The notes under the pieces: generated by a model | What the model was told of the DNA's origin: nothing | The model's input: only the letters and a program-made list of their open reading frames with translations | The model's database searches: none | NCBI GenBank assembly: GCA_024707145.1 | Contig: JANQAI010000011.1 | Location: 620,001 to 684,000 of the forward strand | From: Magnetospirillum sp. | GTDB lineage: Bacteria > Pseudomonadota > Alphaproteobacteria > Rhodospirillales > Magnetospirillaceae | DNA length: 64,000 nt | Direction of reading: 5' to 3' | Translations under genes and position numbers: made by a program | In this document: piece after piece, positions 10,199-22,525 of the stretch | Numbering within the stretch: position 1 is the first letter of the stretch | How the letters are laid out: each line of letters begins with the position of its first letter

Positions 10199-11625
10199 GT
10201 GTTTCCCCCCTTTTGGATTTGGGCCGTGGAGGCGTGCTCCGTGCCGGCTGCGCGCCCCAGCAGGCGGGCGGCAAGCGCCTCCACCTGCGGGCGGATATGC
10301 GGGACCGAGGTGGTCTCCATGGCGGTGCCCCGGCGCAGCGGCCCCAGGGCGAACAGGTTGGGGACGGGCCGGCCGTCTTCGCCGCGCACGGTGCCGTCCG
10401 CTTCCACGTCCACCCCCAGGCCCGACCCATGGGGACGAGTCAATCCGGCCGCCGCCAGGGTGGCGATCAGGCCGGGGACGCGGAAGGGTGAAGCCGGAGG
10501 GGTACAGTTGATCGCCCAGCGGAAGCGCTGCTGGCGGGTGGCGGCTGCCCCGCGCGGCTTCAGCGTCGCCTCGATGCCGTCGCGGTCGAGCCGCAGCGAC
10601 AGCACGCGCAGGGGTTCCACCGCCAAGGTGTGGGCGGCCATGCGGCGCAGCAGCAGTTCGGCGGATTGGGCCGGCATGCGGTGGCGGTGCACTTCCCAGA
10701 ATGGTCTGAGATGGCGCAGAAAACGGTCCTGTTCGGCCGGAGCGAAGGCGCGCCACAACTCGTCCACCACTGGCCGCAGGCCGTCCATGGCGCCGCGCCA
10801 CTCCGCCTGGCCGCTGGCGACGGCGCGGCGGAAAGTGCGCAGGCAATGAACGACGCCACGCCGGGCGTCGCTCTCGCCCAACGGCGGCGGCGCGGGTTCG
10901 GTGGCGGCGTGCACCCGGGGCAGCAGGCCATGGCGGGATGCCGCCAGCACCTCGCCGCGATGGCCGGCGCTTTCCAGGCTGAAGATGAGGTCCAGCATGG
11001 ACAGGCCGGTGCCGATCACCAGGATGCTGTCCTCGCGCCCGATCCGGTCCAGGGCGCCGCCGGCCCATGGATCGGCGACGAGACGATGGCTCTCGCCCTC
11101 GATCGCGAAGGGCAGGGCAGGGGGCGCCAAGCCGGTGGCCAGCACCATCTGGTGGGCATGGATGGCGGTGCCGGACTGGAAGTCCAGGCGGAAGCCCTGA
11201 TGGATTGGCGTCGCCGCGACCACGCGTTCGGCATGGCGGACCAGCAGCGGGCCGCCGGAATTGCGCGCTTGCAGCGCCGCTCTCTCCAGGCGGGCGCGAA
11301 CGTAGTGGCCGAACAGCCGGCGCGGCAGGAAGGTGGTCGGGGTGGCCGCCGCCGTTTCCGGCCAGCCCAGGCGGGGGCCGTGGTGCCGCGCCCAATCCAG
11401 AAAGTCGTGGGGGCGTTCGGTCCACAATGTCATGCGCTGGGCCGGCACGTTGAGCAGGTGCATGGGGCCGGCGTCGCCATAGGCGATCCCTTCGCCCAGC
11501 CGGGGGCGAGGTTCCGCCAGATGGATGGTCAGGCCGGGACCGCCGGCTTCCAGCAGGTACAGGGCCAATGCGGTCCCCGAAAAGCCGCCGCCGGCGATGG
11601 CGACGGAGTGTTTCGGCAGTGTCAT
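10195..11625 (-). CDS. FAD/NAD(P)-binding oxidoreductase
   Basis: Predicted flavoprotein of the FAD-NAD(P)-binding (YdhS-like) family, 476 aa. Dinucleotide fold GGGFSGTALALYLL is at the N-terminus, the conserved GIAYG and LLNVPA segments follow, and a second nucleotide-binding stretch is VIGTGLSMLDLIFSL. ATG 11625 is preferred over the in-frame GTG at 11634 because GAGGGG then lies about 8 nt upstream. It is coupled to the HAD phosphatase by a 4-nt overlap. Biochemical role unknown. Confidence 0.7.
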   Translation of the reverse strand: MTLPKHSVAIAGGGFSGTALALYLLEAGGPGLTIHLAEPRPRLGEGIAYGDAGPMHLLNVPAQRMTLWTERPHDFLDWARHHGPRLGWPETAAATPTTFLPRRLFGHYVRARLERAALQARNSGGPLLVRHAERVVAATPIHQGFRLDFQSGTAIHAHQMVLATGLAPPALPFAIEGESHRLVADPWAGGALDRIGREDSILVIGTGLSMLDLIFSLESAGHRGEVLAASRHGLLPRVHAATEPAPPPLGESDARRGVVHCLRTFRRAVASGQAEWRGAMDGLRPVVDELWRAFAPAEQDRFLRHLRPFWEVHRHRMPAQSAELLLRRMAAHTLAVEPLRVLSLRLDRDGIEATLKPRGAAATRQQRFRWAINCTPPASPFRVPGLIATLAAAGLTRPHGSGLGVDVEADGTVRGEDGRPVPNLFALGPLRRGTAMETTSVPHIRPQVEALAARLLGRAAGTEHASTAQIQKGGNT

Positions 11626-11652
11626 GGTTGACACCCCTCGATAGATGACTGC

Positions 11653-11666
11653 CTACTAGACTGTAG
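11653..11666. promoter_or_regulatory. Inverted repeat upstream of the FAD oxidoreductase gene
   Basis: CTAC-TAGACT-GTAG, 28 nt upstream of the start codon of the FAD oxidoreductase. The outer half-sites match those of the CTACAAG-type palindromes in the sulfur locus, so it may be an operator. Short arms make this tentative. Confidence 0.3.
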
Positions 11667-11723
11667 AAGCAAGGGCGGGGGCCGTCCACCGCGCAATATG
11701 GGCGGGCTGCGGGGGGCCGCACC

Positions 11724-11759
11724 AAAAAAAAAAGACCGGACGAAGGATCTCGTCCGGTC
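11724..11759 (-). terminator. Rho-independent terminator of the hbd operon
   Basis: On the minus strand a perfect 10-bp stem (GACCGGACGA / TCGTCCGGTC, 6-nt loop) is followed by a run of ten T. It lies about 90 nt after the hbd stop codon and closes the etf-hbd transcript. Confidence 0.92.
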
Positions 11760-11850
11760 CGGCAAGGTGTGGCTCGCAGAGGGAGACTTCTCGGTCCCGG
11801 GGCACGTCAGGGGACCGGAAGCGCCGGGGAGCCGGCCGGCGACAAGGGGG

Positions 11851-12729
11851 TCAGCGGGTGGGAACGGGCTTCTCGCCGCTGTAGTCGTAGAAGCCGCGGC
11901 CGGTCTTGCGGCCGAGCCAGCCGGCCTCGACGTACTTCACCAGCAGCGGGCAGGGGCGGTACTTGGAATCGGCCAAGCCGTCGTGCAGCACGTGCATGAT
12001 CGCCAGGCAGGTGTCCAGGCCGATGAAGTCGGCCAGCTCCAGCGGACCCATGGGGTGGTTGGCGCCCAGCTTCATGGCGGTGTCGATGGACTCCACCGAG
12101 CCGACGCCCTCGTACAGGGTGTAGACCGCCTCGTTGATCATGGGCAGCAGGATGCGGTTGACGATGAAGGCGGGGAAGTCTTCCGACGACACCGGGTTCT
12201 TGCCCAGCTTGACCACCATCTCGCGCACCACCGAGAAGGTCTCCTCGGCGGTGGCGATGCCGCGGATCAGCTCGACCAGCTGCATCACCGGCACCGGGTT
12301 CATGAAGTGCATGCCCATGAACTTGGTCGGGCGGTCGGTGGAGGCGCCCAGGCGGGTGATGGAGATGGACGAGGTGTTCGACGCGATGAAGGCTTCGGGC
12401 TTCAGCACCGGACACAGGGCGGCGAAGATCTTGCGCTTGATCCCCTCGTCCTCGGTGGCCGCCTCGATCACCAGGTCGCTGGCGCCGAAATCGGCGTACT
12501 GGGTGGTCGGCTTGATGCGGGCCAGGGTCTCGGCCTTGAAGGCCTCGGTGATCTTGCCCTTGGACAGCTGGCGGGTAAGGTTCTTGTCGATGGTGGAGAG
12601 ACCCTTCTTCAAGGCCTCTTCCGACAGGTCCAGCAGGACCACGTCGAAGCCCGACGCGGCACAGACATGGGCGATACCGTTGCCCATCTGACCGGCGCCG
12701 ATGACACCGATTTTCTGGATAGCAGCCAT
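11851..12729 (-). CDS. hbd: 3-hydroxybutyryl-CoA dehydrogenase
   Basis: NAD(P)-dependent oxidation of 3-hydroxybutyryl-CoA to acetoacetyl-CoA; 292 aa, standard length. The Rossmann motif [14 protein letters not shown] is at residues 10-23. The catalytic region shows SNTSSISIT and [15 protein letters not shown], whose His-Glu pair is the family's dyad. The C-terminal domain ends [11 protein letters not shown]. It lies 26 nt after etfA in the same orientation, a pairing common in alphaproteobacteria. A strong terminator follows. Confidence 0.95.
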   Translation of the reverse strand: MAAIQKIGVIGAGQMGNGIAHVCAASGFDVVLLDLSEEALKKGLSTIDKNLTRQLSKGKITEAFKAETLARIKPTTQYADFGASDLVIEAATEDEGIKRKIFAALCPVLKPEAFIASNTSSISITRLGASTDRPTKFMGMHFMNPVPVMQLVELIRGIATAEETFSVVREMVVKLGKNPVSSEDFPAFIVNRILLPMINEAVYTLYEGVGSVESIDTAMKLGANHPMGPLELADFIGLDTCLAIMHVLHDGLADSKYRPCPLLVKYVEAGWLGRKTGRGFYDYSGEKPVPTR

Positions 12730-12755
12730 TTGATGCTCCCAAAGGGGTTAAGGTC

Positions 12756-13688
12756 CTAGTCCAGTTGCGCCGCCAGTTCCGGCAGCGCCTTGAACAGGTC
12801 GCCGACGAGTCCGTAATCGGCGACCTGGAAGATGGGGGCGTCCTCGTCCTTGTTGATGGCGACGATGACCTTGGAGTCCTTCATGCCGGCGAGGTGCTGG
12901 ATGGCGCCGGAGATGCCGACGGCGATGTAGAGGTCGGGGGCGACGATCTTGCCGGTCTGGCCGACCTGCAGGTCGTTGGGCACGAAGCCGGCGTCCACGG
13001 CGGCGCGGCTGGCGCCGATGGCCGCCGCCAGCTTGTCGGCAATGGGCTCCAGCAGGCGGAAATTGTCGCCCGACTGCATGCCGCGGCCGCCCGAGATGAC
13101 GACGCGGGCGCTGGTCAGCTCGGGGCGTTCCGACAGCGCCAGTTCCTGGCCGACGAAGCGGGCGCCGGGAATGGCCGCCACCGGCGCCACCGGGACGATC
13201 TCGGCCGCGCCGCCGGCGGCGGGGGCGGCGTCGAAGGCGGTGGCGCGCACGGTGATCACCTTGAGCGCGTCGGCGGAGCGCACCGTGGCCAGGGCGTTGC
13301 CGGCATAGATGGGGCGCACGAAGGTGTCGGCGGCGACCACCGCGGTGATCTCGGAGATCTGCTGCACGTCCAGCATGGCGGCCACGCGCGGCGCCACGTT
13401 CTTGCCGGTGGTGGTGGCGGGGGCCAGCACGGCGGCGTATTCCCGCGCCAGCGCGGCCAGCAGCGGCGCCAGCGCCTCGGCCAGCGGGTGGGCGTAGGCC
13501 GCGTCGTCGGCCACCAGCACCTTGGCGAGGCCGGCCACCTGGGCGGCCGCCCGGGCGACCGCCTGCACGCCCTCGCCCGCCACCAGCAGGTGGACGGGGC
13601 CGCCCAGCCTGGCGGCGGCGGTGATGGTGTTCAGCGTGGCCGGCTTCAGCGCGCGGCCGTCGTGTTCGGCGAGAACGAGACTGGTCAT
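12756..13688 (-). CDS. etfA: Electron transfer flavoprotein alpha subunit
   Basis: FAD-binding subunit of ETF, 310 aa, which passes electrons from acyl-CoA dehydrogenases such as GcdH to ETF-quinone oxidoreductase. Recognised by the C-terminal FAD site: [32 protein letters not shown], and the end [18 protein letters not shown] at 13688 follows GGAGG; the further upstream in-frame ATG would read into the repeat element. Separated from etfB by about 120 nt containing a palindromic repeat. Confidence 0.96.
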   Translation of the reverse strand: MTSLVLAEHDGRALKPATLNTITAAARLGGPVHLLVAGEGVQAVARAAAQVAGLAKVLVADDAAYAHPLAEALAPLLAALAREYAAVLAPATTTGKNVAPRVAAMLDVQQISEITAVVAADTFVRPIYAGNALATVRSADALKVITVRATAFDAAPAAGGAAEIVPVAPVAAIPGARFVGQELALSERPELTSARVVISGGRGMQSGDNFRLLEPIADKLAAAIGASRAAVDAGFVPNDLQVGQTGKIVAPDLYIAVGISGAIQHLAGMKDSKVIVAINKDEDAPIFQVADYGLVGDLFKALPELAAQLD

Positions 13689-13716
13689 ATTTCCTCCGTG
13701 CATTCCTCGTCCCTCT

Positions 13717-13801
13717 CCTCGTCACCCCCGCGAAGGCGGGGGTCCATGGAGCCGCCTGGTGCGGCGCCGGACATGGATTCCCGCCTTCGCGGGGATGACG
13801 G
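13717..13801. repeat. Intergenic palindromic repeat, family A
   Basis: Inverse-orientation copy of the element at 141-230, inserted between etfB and etfA. Two hairpins are visible: CCCCCGCGAAGGCGGGGG and CCCGCCTTCGCGGG. The outer ends CGTCA and TGACG pair with each other. Found only between genes here. Confidence 0.8.
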
Positions 13802-13812
13802 AAAGTGGGGGG

Positions 13813-14562
13813 TCAGATCACCTTCGCTTCGGTCTTCAGCTTGTCCACCAGGGCGGCCACGTCGGCCACCCTGATGCCGGCCTTGCGCTTCGGCGGCTCC
13901 TCCACCTTCAGCGTCGCCAGGCGCGGCCGGATGTCCACTCCCAGTGCGGCCACCGGCACGATTTCCAGCGGCTTCTTCTTGGCCTTCATGATGTTGGGCA
14001 GCGAGGCGTAGCGCGGCTCGTTCAGGCGCAAATCGGTGGTCACCACCGCCGGCAGGGCCAGCGACACCGTCTCCAGCCCGCCGTCGATCTCGCGGGTGAC
14101 CTCGGCGCGGCCGTCGGCGATCGCCACCTTCGAAGCGAACGTCCCCTGGGGCCAGCCCAGCAGCGCCGCCAGCATCTGGCCGGTCTGGCTGGCATCGTCG
14201 TCGATGGCCTGCTTGCCCAGGATCACCAGGCCGGGCTGCTCGCGCTCGGCCAGCACCTTGAGGATCTTGGCCACCGCCAGCGGCTGCACCTCGTCGTCCG
14301 TCTGCACCAGAACGGCGCGGTCGGCGCCCATGGCCAGCGCCGTGCGCAGGATCTCCTGGCACCCCGCCGGGCCGATGGACACCGCCACCACCTCGGCGAC
14401 GATTCCGGCCTCCTTCAGCCGCACCGCCTCCTCCACCGCGATCTCGTCGAACGGGTTGGCCGAGTACTTCACGTTCGCCGTATCCACCCCACTCCCGTCC
14501 GGCTTCACCCGGATCTTCACGTTGTAGTCGATCACACGCTTGACCGCGACCAGCGCCTTCAT
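13813..14562 (-). CDS. etfB: Electron transfer flavoprotein beta subunit
   Basis: AMP-binding ETF subunit, 249 aa, standard length. Begins [19 protein letters not shown], has the conserved [16 protein letters not shown], and carries the docking-loop signature [18 protein letters not shown] used to recognise dehydrogenases. Overlaps the CoA-transferase stop by 4 nt, so acyl-CoA dehydrogenase genes and ETF genes are one operon. Confidence 0.97.
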   Translation of the reverse strand: MKALVAVKRVIDYNVKIRVKPDGSGVDTANVKYSANPFDEIAVEEAVRLKEAGIVAEVVAVSIGPAGCQEILRTALAMGADRAVLVQTDDEVQPLAVAKILKVLAEREQPGLVILGKQAIDDDASQTGQMLAALLGWPQGTFASKVAIADGRAEVTREIDGGLETVSLALPAVVTTDLRLNEPRYASLPNIMKAKKKPLEIVPVAALGVDIRPRLATLKVEEPPKRKAGIRVADVAALVDKLKTEAKVI

Positions 14563-15788
14563 GATGCGTTCCTTCCCGCGATGATGCCCTGGCCCTCCAG
14601 GTCCCGGATGGCTGCTTCGTCGAGGCCGAGCAGGTCGGCCAACAGGTCTTCGGTGTCGGCGCCAAGCTGTGGCGGGGCCCGATCATAGGCGACAGGGGTT
14701 TCCGAAAAGTGGATGGGATTGGCGACGACGCCGATTTCTCCCGCCGCCGGATGGGGCATGCGCGCCACCATGCCGCGATGGCGGATTTGCGGGTTGTCGA
14801 ACACCTGGGCCAGGTTGTTGATGGGGCCGCAGGGCACGCCCGCCGCCTCCAGCGTTTCGATCCATGCCTGCGAGGGGCGCGAGGCCAGCACCGCCTTGAG
14901 CAGGGGGATCAGGGCTTCGCGGTTGCGCACCCGGCCGGCATTGGTGGCGAAGCGCGCGTCCTCGGCCAAAGCGTGGCAGCCGGCCACCGCGCAGAAGCGG
15001 GCGAACTGGCCGTCGTTGCCCACCGCCAGGATGACGTGGCCGTCAAGGGTGGGAAAGGCCTGGTAGGGGACGATGTTGGGGTGGGAATTGCCCAGCCGCT
15101 GCGGGATGACCCCGCCCACCAGGTAGTTGCTGGCCTGGTTGGCCAGCACAGCCACCTGCACGTCCAGCAGGGCCAGGTCGATGTGCTGGCCCTGGCCGGT
15201 GCGGTCGCGGTGCGCCAGCGCCGCCAGCACCGCCACCGAGGCGTACATGCCGGTGAAGATGTCGGTCAGCGCCACCCCCACCTTCATGGGCTCGCCGTCT
15301 GGCTCGCCGGTCAGGCTCATCAGTCCGCCCATGCCCTGGACCAGGAAGTCGTAGCCCGCCCGCTGGGCATAGGGCCCGTCCTGGCCGAAGCCGGTGATGG
15401 AGCAATAGACGATGTCGGGCTTGATCCGGCGCAGCGTGGCGTAGTCCAGCCCGTACTTGGCCAGCCCGCCGGCTTTGAAGTTTTCCAGCACCACGTCGCA
15501 GCGGGCGGCGAGGCGGTGGATCAGGTCGCGGCCCTCGGGCCGGGTGAAGTCCACCGCCAGCGAGCGCTTGCCCCGGTTGGTGGACAGGTAATAGGCGCTC
15601 TCGCCGGTATCCCGGCCGTCCCGGTCCTTCAGGAAGGGCGGCCCCCATTTGCGGGTGTCGTCGCCTTCCCCCGGCTTTTCGATCTTGATGATTTCGGCGC
15701 CCAGGTCGGCCAGCAGCTGGCTGGCCCAGGGGCCGGCCAGCACGCGGCTGAGGTCGAGCACGCGCAGATGCGAGAGCGCTCCGCCCAT
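14559..15788 (-). CDS. CaiB/BaiF family CoA-transferase, probably succinyl-CoA:glutarate CoA-transferase
   Basis: Type III CoA-transferase, 409 aa. Shows [20 protein letters not shown] at the N-terminus, the [11 protein letters not shown] motif, and the catalytic Asp in [18 protein letters not shown]. Type III enzymes move CoA between acids through an aspartyl thioester. Position 10 nt after gcdH suggests that it activates glutarate to glutaryl-CoA (SUGCT/GcdG role); this is inference from neighbourhood. It is followed by etfB with a 4-nt overlap. Confidence 0.88.
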   Translation of the reverse strand: MGGALSHLRVLDLSRVLAGPWASQLLADLGAEIIKIEKPGEGDDTRKWGPPFLKDRDGRDTGESAYYLSTNRGKRSLAVDFTRPEGRDLIHRLAARCDVVLENFKAGGLAKYGLDYATLRRIKPDIVYCSITGFGQDGPYAQRAGYDFLVQGMGGLMSLTGEPDGEPMKVGVALTDIFTGMYASVAVLAALAHRDRTGQGQHIDLALLDVQVAVLANQASNYLVGGVIPQRLGNSHPNIVPYQAFPTLDGHVILAVGNDGQFARFCAVAGCHALAEDARFATNAGRVRNREALIPLLKAVLASRPSQAWIETLEAAGVPCGPINNLAQVFDNPQIRHRGMVARMPHPAAGEIGVVANPIHFSETPVAYDRAPPQLGADTEDLLADLLGLDEAAIRDLEGQGIIAGRNAS

Positions 15789-15798
15789 TTCCGCCCCC

Positions 15799-16977
<1,179 letters not shown>

Positions 16978-17080
16978 GGCGCGTCTCCTCACGAAGGTTT
17001 CTTGCGGCCGGACGGCCGGAATGGGGGACAGCGTGCCGCAGGCGGGTCATCATTGGAAAAATATCTTCTGTATGCGATCC

Positions 17081-17095
17081 ATAACGTTCCGTTAT
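17081..17095. promoter_or_regulatory. LysR-type operator between gcdH and its regulator
   Basis: ATAACG-TTC-CGTTAT, a perfect 6-bp inverted repeat that also fits the T-N11-A rule of LysR-type regulators. It lies 46 nt before the LysR gene and about 105 nt upstream of gcdH, in the AT-rich part of the divergent promoter region. Confidence 0.7.
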
Positions 17096-17140
17096 ATCTT
17101 ATGCGGTGCATGCAGCGCGCCGCCGAGGGGCTTCCGGGAC

Positions 17141-18059
17141 ATGATCGACATTCGCCGGCTCCGCTATTTCCTCAGCATCGTCGAGGAAGGCTCGCTATCG
17201 CGCGCCGCCGAGGTGCTGCACGTGGCGCAGCCGGCGCTCAGCCTGCACCTCAAGCGGCTGGAGGCGGAGTTCGGTTGCCAGCTGGTCCTCCGCACCACCC
17301 GCGGCGTGGTCCCCACCGAAAGTGGTCAGCGGCTGGCCCAGCGGGCCCAGGCCCTGCTGGCGGAGGTCGGCTCGCTGGCCGACGAGGTGCGTGGGCTGGA
17401 GGCGGTGCCGGCTGGCCCCGCGGTCATCGGCATCCCCACTTCGCTGGGGACGATCCTGACGGTGCCGCTGGTCAAGCAGGTGCGTGAGCGCTATCCCGAC
17501 ATCCGCCTGCGGGTGGTCGAGGCGCTGTCCGGGCACATGCAGGAATGGGTGCTGTCGGGCGAGGTGGATCTGGCGGTGGTGTTCGGCACCGACCCGCCGC
17601 CCGGCCTGGCCGCCGATTTCCTGGCGCGCGAGAGCCTGTGCCTGGTGGGGCCGCGCGACAGCGAGGTCACGCAGGGACGGAGCGAGATCGCCATGGACGA
17701 GGTGCTGGACCTGCCGCTGATCATGCCGTCGCGTCCCCACGGCGTGCGCGAGGAGGTGGAGCGGGCGGCCACCATCCGCCGCCGCCCGCCCAACGTGATT
17801 GTCGAGCCTGGACGCGCTTGACCAGATCAAGGCTCTGGTGGCCGACGGGGTAGGGTACACCATCCTGTCCCAGCGCTTCGCCCGCCACGGCGTCATCATC
17901 AACCGGCTGGCCACCATCCCGGTGGTGCGCCCGGCCATCGAGCGGACCATCTCGCTGGCCCACGCCTCCGACCGGCCGCTGTCGATCGCTGCCAAGGCGG
18001 TGCACGGCCTGCTGCTGGACCTGGTGGCCCGCCATACCCAGAACGGCCGTTGGGTGTGA
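17141..18059 (+). pseudogene. LysR-family transcriptional regulator, apparent frameshift (GcdR-like)
   Basis: Regulator with an N-terminal winged HTH (MIDIRRLRYFLSIVEEGSLS, then AAEVLHVAQPALSLHLKRLE) and a LysR substrate-binding domain. The first frame reads to 17816, where an extra C turns GAGCTG into GAGCCTG (17815-17820); removing it joins NVIVE to LDALDQIKALVADGVGYTIL and gives a complete 305-aa protein, the usual length. By position, divergent from gcdH with an inverted repeat between, it probably controls glutaryl-CoA oxidation. It is followed after 2 nt by the sensor kinase, so the same transcript may carry both. Confidence 0.85.
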
Positions 18060-18061
18060 CC

Positions 18062-19916
18062 ATGGCCGCCTTTCTCCGCCACCGCCTGCTGTCCTTTCTC
18101 CCTCCTGGCCGGGCGCGCAAATGGCTGTCGGTGGGGGTGGGCGTGCTGCTGGGCGTGGTGGTGGTGGTGGTGGCCTATGATTGGGCGCGGGTGGCCGCCA
18201 TCAAGGAGGTCAAGACCCAGGGCAACCAGCGCCTGCGCCTCTACGCCGCCACCATCCGCTCGGCGGTGGACCGCTATTCCTATCTGCCCTCCATCCTGGC
18301 CATGGACCCGGAAATCCGGCGCATGCTGGTGAACCTGCAGCCCGAGGCGGTGTCGGCGGCCAACGTGCGGCTGGAAAAGATCAATCTGGCGGCCCAATCG
18401 GCCAATCTGTACGTCATGGCCCCCGACGGCATGACCATCGCCGCCAGCAACTGGAGCACCGTCGATACCTATGTGGGCAACAATTACGGTTTCCGCCCCT
18501 ATTTCACCGATGCCCGCGACCATGGCGCCGGCAGCTTCTTCGGCGTCGGCCTGACCACCAAGCGGCCGGGCTATTTCATGGCCGCGCCCATCCGCGAGGG
18601 GACGGCCGCTTCCTCGGCGCCGCCGTGGTCAAGATCGACCTGGAAGGGCTGGAGCGGGAATGGGCGCTGGCCGGCGAGCGCGTGCTGGTCACCGACCAGA
18701 ACGGCGTCGCCATCCTCACCAGCGTCGGCGAATGGCGCTATACCGTCGCACCCAGCATGGACGACGGCCTGACGGCGCGGCTTTCCCTGGTCCAGCGCTA
18801 TGCCGAGCAGGGCATCCGCCAACTCAATCTGGCGGAGCCTGGGCAGCCTGGGCGCCGACACCCGGCTGGTGTCCATCGCCGGCAAGCGCTTCGTCACCCA
18901 GAGCCAGCCGGTGCCCGGCGAGGATTGGCGCATCCAGTACTTCACCGATTGGGACACGGTGCTGGTGACCGTGCGCAGCAAGGCGCTGATCGCCGGTTCG
19001 GCTTGGGCGGTGCTGCTGCTGCTGCTGCTCTACATCCGCCAGCGCCGCCTGGGCATCCGCGCCAGGGCCGAGGCCCAAGCGGCGGTCGAGGAAACCCTGC
19101 GCCATGCCCGCGACGAACTGGAGCGCACCGTGGCCGCCCGCACCGCTGCGCTGACCGCCGAGGTGGCCGAGCGCCAGAAGACCGAGCGTCATCTGCGCGA
19201 AACCCAGGACGAGCTCATCCATGCCGGCAAGATGGCGGCGCTCGGCCAGATGTCGGCCGCCATGGCGCACGAGATCAACCAGCCGCTGACGGCGCTGCGC
19301 ACCTTCCTGTCCAGCACGCGGCTGTTCGTGGACAGGGACAACCGCGAGGCGGCCTCGGCCAATTTCGACATGATGAACGACTTGGCCGAGCGTATCGCCA
19401 AGATCACCCAGCATCTGAAGGTCTTCGCCCGCAAGAGCCCCATCAGCTTCCAGACGGTGGACCTGTCGCAATCGGTGGAGCGGTCGCTGCTGTTGCTGGA
19501 CGGGCAGGTGCGCCTGGCCGGCGTCGAGGTCGCCAAACGGTTGGAACCGGTGCCGGTGGCCGGCGATCCGCTGCGGCTGGAGCAGGTCTTCGTCAACCTG
19601 TTCCGCAATGCCATCGACGCCATGCGGGCGGTGGAGGTCCGCCGGCTGGAGGTAGTGGTGGCCAGGGAAGGCGAATCCTGCGTCGCCCGCATCGCCGACA
19701 CCGGCCCCGGCATCGACGCCGAGGTGATGGAACGGCTGTTCGAGCCCTTCTTCACCACCAAGGAGGTGGGCGAGGGGCTGGGCCTGGGCCTGTCGCTGTC
19801 CTACGGCATCATCCGCGACATGGGCGGCACCATCCATGCCGAGAGCCTGGCCCCCTCAGGGGCGGCGTTCGTCATCCGCCTGCCGCTGGCGGCGGCGAAA
19901 GAAGAGGAGGGATCCG

Positions 19917-19924
<8 letters not shown>
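18062..19924 (+). pseudogene. DctB-type sensor histidine kinase, two apparent frameshifts
   Basis: Membrane histidine kinase of about 620 aa after correction. TM1 lies at residues 20-40, a periplasmic Cache-type sensor follows (NWSTVDTYVGNNYGFRPYF), then TM2 (AWAVLLLLLLYI) and a coiled coil. HisKA has MAHEINQPLTAL with the phospho-His near 403, and the HATPase has FRNAIDAM, DTGPGI and GLGLGLSLSYGI. Two compensating indels break it: a lost G in the GGGG run at 18598-18601 and an extra C at 18836-18841 (GAGCCTG). Start and end are in the same frame, supporting a single intact original. It pairs with the next gene, overlapping it by 8 nt. Confidence 0.87.
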
Positions 19925-21263
<1,339 letters not shown>

Positions 21264-21264
<1 letters not shown>

Positions 21265-21316
21265 TCGGCGGAAAATGGCCGATGCTTTGCCGGCATATCG
21301 GCGAAAATCCGCCGAT
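21264..21316 (+). promoter_or_regulatory. Two 20-bp enhancer-like sites (predicted DctD-type UAS)
   Basis: Site 1 at 21264-21283 is ATCGGCGGAAAATGGCCGAT and site 2 at 21297-21316 is ATCGGCGAAAATCCGCCGAT. Each is a near palindrome with a central AAAA, and their starts are 33 bp apart, about three helical turns. They lie 40-90 bp upstream of a sigma-54 promoter and directly behind the response-regulator gene, the expected arrangement for an NtrC-family activator. Confidence 0.72.
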
Positions 21317-21355
21317 GCCTGGCGCGCCGCTCCAGGGTTTCCGCCCCTTTGGCCG

Positions 21356-21372
21356 CTGGCATGGTCCTTGCT
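21356..21372 (+). promoter_or_regulatory. Sigma-54 (RpoN) promoter of the ABC transporter operon
   Basis: CTGGCAT-GG-TCC-TTGCT matches the -24/-12 consensus YTGGCAC-GR-NNN-TTGCW with one departure (T for C in GGCAC). Transcription would start near 21383, giving a leader of about 165 nt ahead of the substrate-binding protein gene. Confidence 0.8.
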
Positions 21373-21423
21373 GTTATTCCCGGTAACGCGCCGAACAAGG
21401 GCGCCAGGGAACAGGGAGGACAC

Positions 21424-21453
21424 ATGACCGCAAGACCGCCGCAACCGGCGTAG
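21424..21453 (+). CDS. Putative 9-codon leader peptide
   Basis: A nine-residue ORF, MTARPPQPA, whose ATG at 21424 follows a near-perfect ribosome site GGGAGGA (21414-21420). It is the first start codon on the predicted sigma-54 transcript and lies about 95 nt before the transporter gene. The sequence holds a Pro-Pro and three Pro codons in all, which tend to slow ribosomes. Two hairpins follow. A cis-acting leader peptide is plausible; no translation evidence exists here. Confidence 0.4.
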   Translation: MTARPPQPA

Positions 21454-21484
21454 TTCCTGTCCAGACAAGCTGAACAACAGCAAC

Positions 21485-21524
21485 CCGCGCGCATGGGCGC
21501 GCGGCAACGGGCGAGCTTTGCCCG
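21485..21524 (+). promoter_or_regulatory. Leader RNA hairpin pair
   Basis: Hairpin 1 (21485-21504) is CCGCGCGC-ATGG-GCGCGCGG, a perfect 8-bp stem with a 4-nt loop. Hairpin 2 (21508-21524) is CGGGC-GAGCTTT-GCCCG. They end 9 nt before the GGGGAG ribosome site of the downstream gene and carry no U-run, so translational or stability control is more likely than termination. Confidence 0.5.
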
Positions 21525-21546
21525 ATAACGAACGGGGAGTGAAACC

Positions 21547-22516
21547 ATGAAGATCCTGAAATCCGCGCTGATCGCCTCCATCGCCATGGTCGTGGCCGCC
21601 ACCGCCTACGCCGACGATCTGGTGCGCCTGGGCAACCTGAAATTCGCCCATTACGGCGCCGTCTCGTACATGAAGGAACTAGGGCCTAAATACGGCCTGA
21701 AGATCGAGGAGCGGGTGTTCGCCAAGGGCCTGGACATCCAGCCCGCCATCATCGCCGGCGAGATCGATATCGGCGCCAGCGCGCTGGAGGCCGCCATCGC
21801 CGGCCGTGCCGGCGGCGCGGCCATCTATGCCGTGGCCGGCTTCGCCAAGGGCGGCGCCCGCATCGTCGCGCGCCCCGAGCCTGAACGTGAAGACCATGGC
21901 CGACCTCAAGGGCAAGAAAGTGGGCGTCACCCGCGGCGGCCCGCAGGAATTGCTGCTCATCGCCGAACTGAACCAGCACGGCCTGAGCTGGTCGGACAAG
22001 CCCGGCAAGGACGTGCAGATCGTCTACATGGTCTATCCCGATCTCAACCAGGCCATCGCCGGCGGCAATCTGGACGTGATCTCGCAGTCGGAGCCCTATG
22101 CCTCGCAACTGCTCAACAAGGGGCTGGCGACCGAGGTGATCAAGCCCTACGACACCCCCCTGGGCGAGCCCATGCGCGCCCTGGTCATGTCCGAGAAGTT
22201 CTACAAGGAAAAGCCGGACGTGGCCCTGCGCACCATGAAGGCCTTCGTCGAGGCGACCCGGCTGTTCATCGCCGATTCCAAGCTGGCCGAGAGCTACGTG
22301 CGCAACACCATGTTCAAGGGCCAGATCACCGAGCAGGATTTCCAGGACGCCATGAACAACGCGTCCTTCACCACCGACCTGTCGGTGGAGCAGGTGGACG
22401 TCACCACCCGCCTGATGCAGGAAACCGGCGTGGGCCGCATGCCGGCGCCCCCGGTGGCCGCCGAGTGGGTCAAGGTCGACCTGCTGGAGAAGGCCAAGGC
22501 GGCCCTGGGCAAGTGA
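21547..22516 (+). pseudogene. NitT/TauT-family ABC transporter substrate-binding protein, apparent frameshift
   Basis: Periplasmic binding protein of the SsuA/TauA/NMT1-like type, 322 aa after correction, with a clean signal peptide (MKILKSALIASIAMVVAATA|YADD). Core features include AAIAGEIDIG-type and KGKKVGVTRGGPQELL motifs. An extra C at 21878-21883 (GAGCCTG) splits it; removal gives RPELNVKTMADLKGKKVG in frame. It heads a transporter operon under a predicted sigma-54 promoter. The ligand cannot be read from sequence; a sulfonate-like or small organic anion is likely given the sulfur genes downstream. Confidence 0.83.
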
Positions 22517-22525
22517 GGTGACGCC

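Noticed and set aside
10195-11725. Long minus-strand frame continuing from the HAD phosphatase through the FAD gene
   Set aside because: High GC leaves this frame open by chance; its translation over the FAD gene is Arg/Pro/Gly-rich without domains, and the true FAD protein is in another frame.
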